From NCBI GenBank assembly GCA_947459215.1, contig CANHCQ010000017.1:1-64000 (forward strand): a stretch of DNA of 64,000 nucleotides, in the 5' to 3' direction. This document shows, piece by piece, positions 15,840 through 24,987 of the stretch (the stretch's first letter is position 1; each line of letters begins with the position of its first letter). Both the position numbers and the translations under genes were made by a program. The stretch comes from Phycisphaerales bacterium (GTDB taxonomy: Bacteria; Planctomycetota; Phycisphaerae; Phycisphaerales; UBA1924). The notes beneath the pieces are model-generated. The model was not told where the DNA came from and did not search any database. It saw only the letters and a program-made list of their open reading frames with translations.

Positions 15840-18080
15840 ATGAGCCAGGCGCAGACAACCAACAAAGCCGAGACCGCCGCCCCGAGCGCGTCCAGTTCGC
15901 CACAGAGTGCCGGCTTTGATCCGCTGTCGGCATTGAGCGACGTGGAGAAGAGCCTTCAGGGACTGAAGAAGCTCTACGAGGAACGTCGCGAGCTGGAAGC
16001 CCGGCTCGTCGAGGCTCAGGTTGTCATCAACCAGCGCCAAATCGAACTGGCAACCATGCAGGCCGCGCTCGAGACCGAGACCAATCGAGCGAAGAAGACC
16101 GCCGACGAACTCGCCGCACTCCGCGAAGAAACCAAGAGCCAGCTCGCCGAGGCCCGCACCGAACGCGAGACGCTTGAAGCCAAGTCCGCGTCGATAGAGG
16201 CCCGCCAGTCGGAACTCGAGAAGCAGATCGCCGAGCAGCGGAGCCTGATCGAGTCCAAGCAGAAGGAACTGGAAGACGCAACCAAGGCGATCGCAGCAAA
16301 GGCCAAGCTGGAGATCGAAAAGGCTCGATCCGACGCGGAACGCTCGCGTGACGAAGTCGCAAAGGCGGCGGCGGAAGCCGAAAAGGCCCGCGCCGACGCC
16401 GATGCCGCTCGCGCCGAGGCCGACAGCATCCGCACCCAGGCGCAGGCCGAAGTCGAGAAGGTGAAGGTCGAAGCGAACTCGGCCCGCAGCGAGAGCGAGC
16501 GAACCAAGACGGTTGCGACGGAGCTCGAGTCGTTTGCCGCCGAGCTGAATGCGCTGCAGAAGGAAATCGACGAAGGCCGCGCCGCACTCGACGCCGACCG
16601 GGTCAAGGTCGCCGAGGCCGTGGAGAGGCTCAAGACCCGCGAAGCCGAGCTGAACGAGCGCGACGCGGAGCTGGCACAGCGTCAGGCCGCGGTGGAGGCC
16701 GCTTCACACCGCGAATCGCAGGACCTCTCCAAGTACGAATCCGAGCGGACGGAGCTCGAGCGTCGCGTCGCGACCGAGTCCGACGCCGCCGAACAGCTCA
16801 AGAAGGACCTGGAATCCGTGGTCCGTCGCTGCGCGGCACAGGAAGAGGTGTTGAGCGAATACGAGCAGCTCATCAGCGTCGAACGCTCGCATGTCCACGC
16901 GCTCATGGAGCGGATCCAACGCGAGGGCGCGGGCGCCGAAGAGATCGAAGCCTCGCTGGCGGAACTGCGCCAGTGCCTGGCCGCTGAGCGCAATGCACGG
17001 TCGGCGGCGGTCGAGGGCTCGGAATCGTCGCTGCAGCAGATCGCCGAAGCCTCGGCCAAGGTCCGCGAGCACGAGGAGGAGGTTGCCTCACTCGAAAAGG
17101 AACTTGCCGCAGCCAAGGCGCTGCACGCCAAGCAGCAGCACACCATCGAACGTCTCGGCAACGCCAAGCCCGGAGCCGCGTCCTCGGGCGGCGCGTCGAC
17201 GCTGCGCCGCAAGCGGCTTTCCCGCTATCGCTCCATCCTGCGTGAACAGGTCGACAAGGTCCGCCGCGCCAGCGAAGTACTCGCCAAGCGATTCGAGCAG
17301 TGCGAACAGGTGCTGGGGATGCGGGCCGAAGTGATGGCCGCCAAGCGTCAGGTCGAGAACGCGCACGCCAAGGTGCAGCGACAGGCGAGCACGAAGCGGG
17401 CCGCGGCTCTGACGCTGTACTGCGTGCTGATCATGGGCACGCTCGCCGCACTCTCCTGGGCCGCGGTCAATCAGGTGATGCCCGGTGTCTTCGCCGCCAC
17501 AACAGAACTGACCGCCGACGGGCGCGGGCGTGAACTCTCTGACGCCGAACTCGACGAATGGAAGCGATCGCTCGAGGAGACCCTCGCCGACCCGCGCTTC
17601 ATCGACCTTGTCGCCGATCGCATGAAGAAGCGGGGCAACGACGCGCTGGGGAGCGGCGGTGCGATGAAGACCTTCCTCGCGTCCCGCTTCAGTCACGAAT
17701 CTCCGTCGCCCGGTTCGATCAAGCTCGAGGTCCGCGCCGACGGGCGTGATCGTGCGGCCCGATCGCTCGACATCATCGCCACCGCGCTCGCCAGCGACGC
17801 CAACGCCAACCGTGAACGCCGCGCTGATGGCGCTGTGACGCTTATCAAGTCTCCCGCCGCCGCCGGCGACCGACCCGTGAACGACACCCGCCCTATGCAC
17901 GCCGGCATGGTGTTCGGCGTCTCGAGCTTGCTCACCCTGGGCCTCGGAACGCTGCTCTGGGGCCGCCTCGCCAAGGCCAAGACCGACTTCGAGATGGGCT
18001 CGCAGATCGATCAGGTGCTCGACGAAGCCCGCTGGAGCGAATTCACCGCGGCGACAACAAACAAGCGGCCGTCGCCCTGA
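15840..18080 (+). CDS. Long coiled-coil membrane protein with Wzz-like C-terminal module
   Basis: A 746-residue protein. Residues about 35-450 are almost pure coiled coil (heptads rich in Glu, Ala, Lys, Arg) without proline, including a stretch of 11-residue AEAEKARADADAARAEA-type repeats. Next comes a basic segment, then a membrane helix (AALTLYCVLIMGTLAALSWAAV), a soluble region of about 120 residues and a second helix near the C-terminus (GMVFGVSSLLTLGLGTLLWG). A soluble domain between two helices resembles the Wzz/chain-length-determinant layout of polysaccharide co-polymerases, here with a huge cytoplasmic coil in front. No polysaccharide genes are adjacent, so this is inference. The ATG at 15840 has a GAGG ribosome site. 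Confidence 0.8.
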   Translation: MSQAQTTNKAETAAPSASSSPQSAGFDPLSALSDVEKSLQGLKKLYEERRELEARLVEAQVVINQRQIELATMQAALETETNRAKKTADELAALREETKSQLAEARTERETLEAKSASIEARQSELEKQIAEQRSLIESKQKELEDATKAIAAKAKLEIEKARSDAERSRDEVAKAAAEAEKARADADAARAEADSIRTQAQAEVEKVKVEANSARSESERTKTVATELESFAAELNALQKEIDEGRAALDADRVKVAEAVERLKTREAELNERDAELAQRQAAVEAASHRESQDLSKYESERTELERRVATESDAAEQLKKDLESVVRRCAAQEEVLSEYEQLISVERSHVHALMERIQREGAGAEEIEASLAELRQCLAAERNARSAAVEGSESSLQQIAEASAKVREHEEEVASLEKELAAAKALHAKQQHTIERLGNAKPGAASSGGASTLRRKRLSRYRSILREQVDKVRRASEVLAKRFEQCEQVLGMRAEVMAAKRQVENAHAKVQRQASTKRAAALTLYCVLIMGTLAALSWAAVNQVMPGVFAATTELTADGRGRELSDAELDEWKRSLEETLADPRFIDLVADRMKKRGNDALGSGGAMKTFLASRFSHESPSPGSIKLEVRADGRDRAARSLDIIATALASDANANRERRADGAVTLIKSPAAAGDRPVNDTRPMHAGMVFGVSSLLTLGLGTLLWGRLAKAKTDFEMGSQIDQVLDEARWSEFTAATTNKRPSP

Positions 18081-18239
18081 GCCCTCGTTCGCGCCTCGCC
18101 CACGCGGTCGAATGGCTCTGCACACAAGCCTCGAATTCTTCGTGCGGCCACGGTCGGTACCGACCGGATGCGGTCGCCGGACTTCCGACGCAAAGCGCCG
18201 CCAGCAAAGCGCCCGCCGAGGCATCTTTACATCCGTGGA

Positions 18240-19478
18240 CTAGCGCTGGCGTTGCCCACGCTTGCGAGCCTGCTCCATCTGGTCCTCGAGCACCGCGATC
18301 TCGGTCTCGATCCGCTGCAGCATCGCGTCCATGCCGCGACGATTGGCGTCGTTCCCCGGCAGCAGCCGCATGGTCTCACGCATCATCGCTGCCTGATCCA
18401 TCAGCCCGCGGCGTTGGAGCTGCAGGATGTTCACCTCGTTCTGGGCGTCGAGCGTGAGGTTCTCGAACCGTTGGCGTTGGCGCGATGGACGCAACTGCTC
18501 GTCGCTCGGTGCGTTCGTGATGACCTCGCGGGTCGTGCCGCTGGGACGCAGGTCCGCAACCGCGACATTGCCGTTGCGGTCGGTGTTGAGCGTCCGCATG
18601 CGTCCGTCGATCCCGATCTCAAGCACCTGACGCTGGTTGTTGTCCACTCCCGGGCCGAGCCGCAGGTTCTGGCTCTGAGGCAGTTGCACCAGCCGCGTCT
18701 GTGCCGGCTCGGTCGCGAGCCGCTCGGCCTCCGCCCACGCGCTCGCGTTCGGCACCGGCCGGAGCACGGGCTGCGTATCCAGCGAGAGCAACGCGGGGTT
18801 CACGCGAGCCAGGCGGGCACGCCATGCGTTGTCCAGCTCCGGGCCCGACGGGTCGCTCGCGCGCTGGATATTGGCGCGGCTATTCAGGTTGGACCAGAAA
18901 CCCAGCTTCAGCGGCAACTGCAGCACCTTGCCGTCACGCTCGATCTCAAGCCGAACGACTTGCCCGGGATCGTGCGACAGAATCTGCGTGCGCGCCTCGC
19001 GGTTCGTGCGGATACGCACACCCTCGATCGAGAGCAGCAGATCGCCCGACTTGAGCACGTTCTCAGAGTCGAATCCCTTCACCGGACCCGCGATCGGGAT
19101 CCCGCCGTCGAACGCTTCCTCTTCCTGCAGCCCGAACGCCACGTTGGCGACGCCGAACGAAACGCCCATCGCCGCACGGGGTGACGTGTCGAACACCGAA
19201 CGGGCCAGCGACAGCAACCGGTCGCGCTGCTCAGCCGATGACTGGCCGTCGATCAGCGCCAGAACGCGATCGGCCTGTCCGCGGCACCAGCCTCGCAGCG
19301 AATCCTCGGCCCGCTCGCGCGTTTGCACGTCGTCGGCGTTGAGCTCCTTGACCCGAGTCGTCGCGAACGCTCCATCATCGGGCCGCTCGGCCAGCGACCA
19401 CGCAGCGCAGCACGCCACGCTCGCGATCGCTGTCGCTCGAATCAGATTGCGTTGTCGGTTCGTGCCGGTGTCGCCCAT
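18240..19478 (-). CDS. Secreted PDZ-domain protein
   Basis: A 412-residue protein with an N-terminal membrane or signal segment (NLIRATAIASVACCAAWSLA). Residues about 100-190 form a PDZ-like domain: MGVSFGVANVAFG, GPVKGFDSENVLKSGDLLLSIEGVRIRT and VVRLEIERDGKVLQLPLKLG, in which the GD-LL-I-G core is the usual ligand-groove framework. There is no protease domain, so it is probably an adaptor or chaperone-like protein. The C-terminal third is Gln/Arg/Met-rich and helical (MRETMRLLPGN, RIETEIAVLEDQMEQARK). It stands alone, convergent with the coiled-coil gene. Confidence 0.82.
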   Translation of the reverse strand: MGDTGTNRQRNLIRATAIASVACCAAWSLAERPDDGAFATTRVKELNADDVQTRERAEDSLRGWCRGQADRVLALIDGQSSAEQRDRLLSLARSVFDTSPRAAMGVSFGVANVAFGLQEEEAFDGGIPIAGPVKGFDSENVLKSGDLLLSIEGVRIRTNREARTQILSHDPGQVVRLEIERDGKVLQLPLKLGFWSNLNSRANIQRASDPSGPELDNAWRARLARVNPALLSLDTQPVLRPVPNASAWAEAERLATEPAQTRLVQLPQSQNLRLGPGVDNNQRQVLEIGIDGRMRTLNTDRNGNVAVADLRPSGTTREVITNAPSDEQLRPSRQRQRFENLTLDAQNEVNILQLQRRGLMDQAAMMRETMRLLPGNDANRRGMDAMLQRIETEIAVLEDQMEQARKRGQRQR

Positions 19479-19737
19479 GGGTACTCCGCGGCCGCCGAGG
19501 GTCTAAGGAAATCGTAGCAGACCTGGCCAGAGGCAACCGCGTCGCTCGCCACCGGCACCAGACCATCAGGAGCGCGGCCGGTGTTCGCCCCCCCCCCTCT
19601 GCCTCGGGGGTTTCTACCGGCGAGTCCTGCACGGGGTTCAGGGTCCGAGAAGGCTATCGGGCCTTCCTGAGCCGCCAACGCCACCATGAGCGGACGCTGG
19701 TGGGTGGCCGAGGGGTGGGGGGGGGTGGGGGGTCAAC

Positions 19738-21042
19738 TTAAATGAACACGCTCGCGACGGCGCCGGTCATCCAGCAGGCGAGCGCGCCCGCGACCATCGC
19801 TCGCGGGGCCAATGCCGCCAGATCGCTGCGGCGTTCGGGCGCCAGGGCGGAAAGACCCCCGATCTGAATGCCAATCGACGCAACGTTGGCAAAGCCGCAA
19901 AGCGCGTAGGTCACGATCTGCGCACTGCGGGGCGACAACGCGCCAGTCTCCATGGCAGCCGTGAGCTTGGTGTACGCAACGAACTCGGTGGCAATGACCT
20001 GTGTGCCCAGCAACCCGCCGACCTCCTGCGATTCCGACCACGGGATGCCCATCGACCACGCGACCGGCGACAGCGCCCAGCCCATGATGGACGCGAGCGT
20101 GGGGTTCTCGATACCCATCGCGGCGAAGACCGGCGCGATTGCCTTGAGGCCGCAGATCGCGCCGATGCACCAGTCGATCATCGCCAGCAGGGCGACGAAG
20201 GCGACAAGCATGGCGGCGACGTTCAGGGCGAGCTTGAGGCCGTCGGTCGCCCCGAGCGCCGCGGCGTCCACAAGATTTCGCGCCGGCTTCTCGTCGCTCA
20301 TCAAGGCATCCACCGACTCCGGCCGCGGCACCTCGGTCTCCGGCACCATGATCTTCGCGAACACAATCCCCGCCGGCGCACTCATCAGGCTCGCCGTCAG
20401 CAGGTGCTTGGCAAACAACTCGCTTCCCTGCTCGATCGGCACGCCCATGATCTTCGCGTACGCACCCCCAAGCATCCCGATGTACGCCGCCATCACGCTC
20501 CCGGCGATCGTCGCAAAGCCGCCCACCATGATGCACATGATCTGCGAGCGCGTCATCCCCGCGATGTACGGCCGCACCGTCAGCGGCGCCTCGGTCTGTC
20601 CCACGAAGATGTTCGCCGAGGCCGACAACGCCTCCGCTCCCGTGATCCCCAGGCTCCGCCGCAGCACCCACGCCACACTCGCCACCACCACCTGCATCAC
20701 CCCCAGGTGGTACAAGACGCTCATCAGTGCCGCAAAGAAGATGATCACCGGCAGCACCCGCACCACAAACACAAAGCCCCACGGCCCGCCCGGGTTCGCC
20801 ACGCTTCCAAACAAGAACGCAATCCCAGCATCCGCGAACGAGATCACCCGCGTCACCGCCGCCGCGATCCCGTCGAACAACGCCACCACCGGCCCGAACT
20901 TGAGCACCGCAAACGCCAGCACCACCTGCAGCAACACCCCCGCGATCACGATCCGCCAGTCGATCTTCGAACGATGCGACGACAGCGCGACCCCGATCAC
21001 TATCAACAGCGCGACACCGACCAGCCCTTGCAGTTGCAGCAT
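19738..21042 (-). CDS. Concentrative nucleoside transporter (CNT/NupC family)
   Basis: A 434-residue polytopic membrane protein of the CNT family, which imports nucleosides with sodium or protons. Diagnostic segments are FLFGSV, SANIFVGQTEAPLTVRPY and the EFVAYTKL stretch, plus SIGIQIGGLSALAPERR near the C-terminus, which match the nucleoside-binding helices of the family. It starts six bases after a TAGGGT hexamer. It is divergent from a uridine-kinase-like gene across 82 bases, so uptake and phosphorylation of a nucleoside may be paired. Just after its stop is a run of G residues (19716-19732). Confidence 0.93.
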   Translation of the reverse strand: MLQLQGLVGVALLIVIGVALSSHRSKIDWRIVIAGVLLQVVLAFAVLKFGPVVALFDGIAAAVTRVISFADAGIAFLFGSVANPGGPWGFVFVVRVLPVIIFFAALMSVLYHLGVMQVVVASVAWVLRRSLGITGAEALSASANIFVGQTEAPLTVRPYIAGMTRSQIMCIMVGGFATIAGSVMAAYIGMLGGAYAKIMGVPIEQGSELFAKHLLTASLMSAPAGIVFAKIMVPETEVPRPESVDALMSDEKPARNLVDAAALGATDGLKLALNVAAMLVAFVALLAMIDWCIGAICGLKAIAPVFAAMGIENPTLASIMGWALSPVAWSMGIPWSESQEVGGLLGTQVIATEFVAYTKLTAAMETGALSPRSAQIVTYALCGFANVASIGIQIGGLSALAPERRSDLAALAPRAMVAGALACWMTGAVASVFI

Positions 21043-21048
21043 CCCGCC

Positions 21049-21054
21049 ACCCTA
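21049..21054 (-). promoter_or_regulatory. -10-like hexamer TAGGGT for the nucleoside transporter
   Basis: TAGGGT ends six bases before the ATG at 21042 on the minus strand. It is the weakest hexamer in the short-leader set. Confidence 0.35.
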
Positions 21055-21077
21055 CCACAACCCGACGCGTCCCACTC

Positions 21078-21109
21078 GCTGCCTAGCTGCCTTGATGCCT
21101 TGATGCCTT
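21078..21109. repeat. Octamer array, four units
   Basis: Four head-to-tail 8-bp units of the form GMTGCCTW, lying between the divergent transporter and kinase promoters. No inverted partner is evident. Confidence 0.8.
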
Positions 21110-21113
21110 CCCC

Positions 21114-21119
21114 TAGCCT
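21114..21119 (+). promoter_or_regulatory. -10 hexamer TAGCCT for the uridine-kinase-like gene
   Basis: TAGCCT ends five bases before the GTG at 21125 and directly follows the octamer array. Confidence 0.5.
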
Positions 21120-21124
21120 TCCCC

Positions 21125-21748
21125 GTGCCGACGCCACGCCCCCAGCCCCGTCAGATCCCCCTTGAACAAGCGACGCTCGCGGTGCGCGACCTCGTCCAAT
21201 CCCGCGGCATCACCGTCGTTGCCATCACCGGCCCCGTCGGCTCCGGCAAGTCCCACCTCGCCAAGCTGCTCTCCCCCTGCGTCCTCAGCACCGACGATTA
21301 CCTGCCCGACTACGACACCCTCGCCTACGAAGACCGCGACGACCCACGCTTCGCCGATCACCAGCGCCTGATCGCCGATCTCGCCTCGCTCCGCACCGGC
21401 CGCGTCACCCGCGTCCCGTCGTGGTCGTTCCAGACCCACAGCCGCGTCGGCGAACGCGACGTCGCGCCGCCTGAACTTCCCTCCGGCCTCATCATCATCG
21501 AGGGCATCCACGCCCTGCACGACGCGCTGCTCGCGCACATCGACCTCGCCGTCTTCGTCGAAGCCGCCTCCGCCGTCCGCTGGCAACGCTGGGAACACCT
21601 CGAAGCCACCGGCCAACGCGGCTGGGGCGTCGAGGTCGCCCGCCAGTTCTTCCACAGCGTCGCCGAACCCACCTTCGCCCGCTACGAAGAAACCTACCGC
21701 GGCCGCGCCCACCTCATCGTCACCAACCACCACGGCGTACCAAGCTGA
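21125..21748 (+). CDS. Uridine kinase-like P-loop kinase
   Basis: A 207-residue P-loop NTPase of the uridine kinase/phosphoribulokinase type. Walker A is GPVGSGKSHLAK, followed by STDDYLPDYDTL, where uridine kinases have the substrate-binding S-DDFY segment; GLIIIEGIHALHD corresponds to their Walker B region. The partner gene across the divergent promoter is a nucleoside transporter, which supports a role in nucleoside salvage. The GTG start is set by the TAGCCT box five bases upstream. The exact substrate is not proven by the sequence. Confidence 0.85.
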   Translation: MPTPRPQPRQIPLEQATLAVRDLVQSRGITVVAITGPVGSGKSHLAKLLSPCVLSTDDYLPDYDTLAYEDRDDPRFADHQRLIADLASLRTGRVTRVPSWSFQTHSRVGERDVAPPELPSGLIIIEGIHALHDALLAHIDLAVFVEAASAVRWQRWEHLEATGQRGWGVEVARQFFHSVAEPTFARYEETYRGRAHLIVTNHHGVPS

Positions 21749-21757
21749 CGCGCACCG

Positions 21758-22033
21758 GCGCCCACCGCGCCCACCGCGCCCATCGTGCCTATCCGCCGCC
21801 CGCGCCTCCCCGCCCCGCGAAGCGGGGAGGGGTGGTCGAGCGCAGCGAGACCGGCCAGGGGCCTTGGGCGCCATGATGTCACCGCGTTGAGATAAACGCA
21901 ATCCCCTCACCTGATCCGACGCGAAGCGTCGAATCGTCCTCTCCCCGCACGCGGGGAGAGGAGGCGCACTTCGTCCATATCGCACGCGTCTCTCCCCGCG
22001 TCACCGCTTCTCCTGCTCCCCTGCTCCCCTTCC
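21758..22033. repeat. Intergenic stack of four repeat units
   Basis: No gene is seen in 21749-22065. In order it holds four 9-bp units (GCGCCCACC type, 21758-21793); a CCCCGC palindrome with the GGTCGAGCG tail (21806-21860), also at 44163; an inverted CTCTCCCC palindrome element (21902-21961) related to 9862-9917; and three octamers of the CCCCTGCT type (22010-22033) that abut the promoter of the next gene. Confidence 0.75.
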
Positions 22034-22054
22034 CACTCCGTCTCTTCCTTCTAC

Positions 22055-22060
22055 TACCCT
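22055..22060 (+). promoter_or_regulatory. -10 hexamer TACCCT for the EamA transporter
   Basis: TACCCT ends five bases before the GTG at 22066. Confidence 0.5.
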
Positions 22061-22065
22061 CCCTC

Positions 22066-23097
22066 GTGTCCACGCCCTCTCCCTCTCCCCGCCTCGGCGT
22101 CACCCTGATCCTCCTGACGCTCGCGTCGTGGACTGTCGTTCCGCTTTTCCTCCGCCACTTCACCACCATGATCGACGGCTGGTCGGCCAACGGCTGGCGC
22201 TACGGCTTTTCCGCGCTGCTGTGGCTTCCGATTCTGCTCCTCGCCGTCCGCCGTGGCACGTTCCCGCAGCACCTGTGGAAAGCCGCCCTTCTCCCCAGTT
22301 TCTTCAACGCCATCGCCCAGATCGCCTTCGGCCTCGCCCCGTACTACGTCGAGCCCGGTCTCATGGCCTTCAGCCTGCGCCTCCAGATCGTCTTCGTCAC
22401 CCTCGGTGCCGCGTTCCTGTTTGCCGCTGAACGAAAGGTCATCAAGTCCGTCGGGTTCATCGTCGGCATCTCGATGGTCATCCTCGGCACGTTCGCCACC
22501 ATTCTGCTCAGCCCCAAGGGTCTCGGCGGGGGCACCGGCTTCGGCATCGGCCTCGCCGTCTGTTCCGGCCTTCTGTACGCCTGCTACGCCCTCTCCGTCC
22601 GCGCCAAACTCCACGGCACCGAGCCGCTACTTGCCTTCAGTGTCGTGAGCCAGTACACCGCCGTCGTCATGATCGCCGCCATGCTCGTCTTCGCCCGCGA
22701 CAAATCCGGAGCCCACGACTTCGGCATGCAGGTCTTCAGCCTCAGCGGCTACCAACTCTTCCTGCTGCTCCTGTCCTCGGTCATCGGCATCGGCATCGGG
22801 CACACCCTGTACTTCAAGAGCCTGCAGATCCTCGGCCTGGCCGTCAGCGCCGGCGTGGTGCAACTCCAGCCCATCACCGTCTCGATCGCGTCCATCTTCA
22901 TCTTCAACGAGCACCTGACATGGCAGCAGTGGTGCACCGGCGCCCTCGCAGTCTGCGGCGCAGGCGTGATGCTCACGACCCAGCACCTGGCCGCACGGCG
23001 TGCGCGGCAGGCACCGATCGATGAACTCGACAACCTGCCCGTCGATGAGGACGTGGCACTGATCGCGCAGAGCAACGACCCGCCGCGAGCGACCTGA
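22066..23097 (+). CDS. EamA/DMT-family transporter
   Basis: A 343-residue inner-membrane protein with ten predicted helices in two EamA repeats, the drug/metabolite transporter layout. The first repeat runs from LILLTLASWTVVPLF to about residue 150, the second from GLAVCSGLLYACYALSV to VCGAGVMLTT. The segment GVVQLQPITVSIASIFIFNEHLTW, with its Pro and Glu, is typical for the ninth helix of the family. These proteins export amino acids, nucleotides or other small metabolites; the substrate is not visible. The C-terminus is a short charged cytosolic tail. The GTG start follows TACCCT with no ribosome site. Confidence 0.9.
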   Translation: MSTPSPSPRLGVTLILLTLASWTVVPLFLRHFTTMIDGWSANGWRYGFSALLWLPILLLAVRRGTFPQHLWKAALLPSFFNAIAQIAFGLAPYYVEPGLMAFSLRLQIVFVTLGAAFLFAAERKVIKSVGFIVGISMVILGTFATILLSPKGLGGGTGFGIGLAVCSGLLYACYALSVRAKLHGTEPLLAFSVVSQYTAVVMIAAMLVFARDKSGAHDFGMQVFSLSGYQLFLLLLSSVIGIGIGHTLYFKSLQILGLAVSAGVVQLQPITVSIASIFIFNEHLTWQQWCTGALAVCGAGVMLTTQHLAARRARQAPIDELDNLPVDEDVALIAQSNDPPRAT

Positions 23098-23169
23098 AGT
23101 CGTCCAAGCCAATCGTGCCGAAAGTCCGCCCGTTCCAAGACCGGGACGCGAATCACCTATGTCGCGGGC

Positions 23170-24783
23170 TCACGCCGGCGGCGCTTCCGCCGCATCGGCG
23201 CGGTTGAACAGGTTTTCGCCCTTGGTGATCTTCTGGCCGGGCTGGAGCGCGTGCGTGCCGCCGAAGACGCAGAGGTCGGCGAGCGTGGCACCCGCCGCGG
23301 GCGTGCAGTTCCACGCCTGCCACAACTGCGCCATCTTCTGCGGCATGGCGGGGGACATGAGCACGGAGGCGATGCGGATGGCCTCGGCACAGTTCGCGAG
23401 GATCGCGCCAAGTTCGCCCTTCGCCGCCGGATTCTGATCGACGGTCTTGGCAAGCTTGAACGGTTGCGTGTCGTTGATGTACGCATCCACCTCGCGGATG
23501 ATGGCCACCGCCAGCGACGTGACCGCGTGCGTATCCGCCGCCTTCATCGCCGTGGCGACCTTGCCGCCGGCATCGGCGCACGCAACGTGCACGCGGGTGC
23601 TGGCGGTGCCGATCGCGGGGGTCACACCAGCGAAATACTTCTCAATCATGTTGCTCACGCGGCTCGCGCAGTTGCCGATGCCATTGGCCAATTCCGCGTT
23701 GTAGACCTCCACAAACTTCGCGTGGCTGAAGTCCGCGTCCGTCGCGCCCTGCGGCCCCTGCGTGATCAGGTACCACCGCACCGCATCGAGCCCGTACTTC
23801 GCGGCGTACGCCTGCAGCACTTCGATACTGACGAAGTTCCCCAGGCTCTTGCTCATCTTGCGGCCTTCACGCACCCAGTACGCGTGCGAATACACCGTCT
23901 TGGGCAATTGCACAAAGCCGTACTTCGGGTCCGAGTCCTTGAGCGCCGTCAGCAGCGCCGGCCAGATCACTGCGTGGAACCACAGGATGTCCTTGGCGAT
24001 GAAGTGGACGCTCGCGGGCCAGTACTTCCGCCGCGCATCGGTGTCGACGACGCTCAGGTAGTTAAAGAGCGCATCGATCCACACATAGATGCGGTGCGTC
24101 GGATCGTCGGGCATCTTGATGCCCCACTGGCTCGTCGGATCATCCGTGATCGCCCGCGAGATCGGGATGTCGCGGAGGTCCTTGAGCCGTCCCAGCACCT
24201 CGTTTCGGCGTGCCTCGGGCTGCACGAACTCGGGGTTCTGGGCGAAGTGCTCACGCAGCCGCGCCTCGTACGCGCTGAGCTTGAAGAAGTAGTTCTTCTC
24301 CGTCTTCTTCACCAGCGGCACGCCGGTGACGGGGCTGACGAAGTTGGCTTCCTTCGCCGCCGTCTCGGTGAGGTACTCCTCCTGCGAGGCGTCGAACCAG
24401 CCGGTGTAGTCCCCCAGGTAGACGTCGCCGCGCTTCTGCAGGGCGCGGATGTACTCGAGAACTTTGGTCTTGTGACGGTCCTGCGTGGTGCGGATGAAGT
24501 CGTCGTGGCTCGCGTTCATGAACGCGAACGCCTTCTCAAACTCCGCGGCGTTGCGATCCGCCCACTGAAGCGGGGTCACGTTGTGGGCAGCGGCCGACGT
24601 GACCACCTTGTCCGCGTGCTCGTCCGTGCCGGTCAGGAAGAACGTCGAGCCCGGGGTCGGGTCCATCAGGCGATGGAAGCGGGCCGTCACGTCGCCCAGG
24701 AGCGTGGTGTAGCAGTGCCCGATGTGCGGGCGGTCGTTGACGTAATAGATAGGTGTGGTGATGTAGGTGGTGGGCGTGCTCAT
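23170..24783 (-). CDS. metG: Methionyl-tRNA synthetase
   Basis: A 537-residue class I aminoacyl-tRNA synthetase that charges tRNA-Met. PHIGH (residues 19-23) is the HIGH motif, RKMSKS (KMSKS at 309-313) is the second ATP-binding motif, and FFLTGTDEHADKV is the MetRS-specific segment after it. The zinc-knuckle region (YTGWFDASQEEYLTE to KTEKNYFFKLS) lacks Cys residues, so it is a zinc-free subtype. The C-terminal tRNA-binding extension of longer MetRS forms is absent; the protein ends soon after the anticodon-binding helices. It starts six bases after TACGCT. Confidence 0.95.
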   Translation of the reverse strand: MSTPTTYITTPIYYVNDRPHIGHCYTTLLGDVTARFHRLMDPTPGSTFFLTGTDEHADKVVTSAAAHNVTPLQWADRNAAEFEKAFAFMNASHDDFIRTTQDRHKTKVLEYIRALQKRGDVYLGDYTGWFDASQEEYLTETAAKEANFVSPVTGVPLVKKTEKNYFFKLSAYEARLREHFAQNPEFVQPEARRNEVLGRLKDLRDIPISRAITDDPTSQWGIKMPDDPTHRIYVWIDALFNYLSVVDTDARRKYWPASVHFIAKDILWFHAVIWPALLTALKDSDPKYGFVQLPKTVYSHAYWVREGRKMSKSLGNFVSIEVLQAYAAKYGLDAVRWYLITQGPQGATDADFSHAKFVEVYNAELANGIGNCASRVSNMIEKYFAGVTPAIGTASTRVHVACADAGGKVATAMKAADTHAVTSLAVAIIREVDAYINDTQPFKLAKTVDQNPAAKGELGAILANCAEAIRIASVLMSPAMPQKMAQLWQAWNCTPAAGATLADLCVFGGTHALQPGQKITKGENLFNRADAAEAPPA

Positions 24784-24789
24784 CGACCC

Positions 24790-24795
24790 AGCGTA
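24790..24795 (-). promoter_or_regulatory. -10 hexamer TACGCT for metG
   Basis: TACGCT ends six bases before the metG ATG on the minus strand. Confidence 0.5.
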
Positions 24796-24847
24796 GGACC
24801 GGCCTCCGCCGGACTGACCGCCGCGCCGCTGGGACCCGCCTGTTCAC

Positions 24848-24917
24848 CAGTGGGACCGGCCTCCGGCCGGTCGAGAGAGGCGTGCATCCGCCGACCGGCC
24901 GGAGGCCGGTCCCACTG
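24848..24917. repeat. Inverted pair of GGCCGGTC palindromes
   Basis: Two 25-bp copies in opposite orientation (24848-24872 and 24893-24917) of the motif CAGTG followed by GGACCGGCCTCCGGCCGGTC. The pairing resembles a bacterial interspersed mosaic element. A broken third copy lies at 24796-24813. Confidence 0.85.
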
Positions 24918-24987
24918 GCGCGAACGGCACGGATTCCCACGAACTTCCCCTTCCCTGACCCGATATACCACTGTCAGGAGTTCCCTC

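Noticed and set aside
19570-19735. Sequence errors in long C and G runs after the PDZ gene
   Set aside because: Runs such as 19587-19597 and 19716-19732 are intergenic, so no reading frame can show whether they are wrong.
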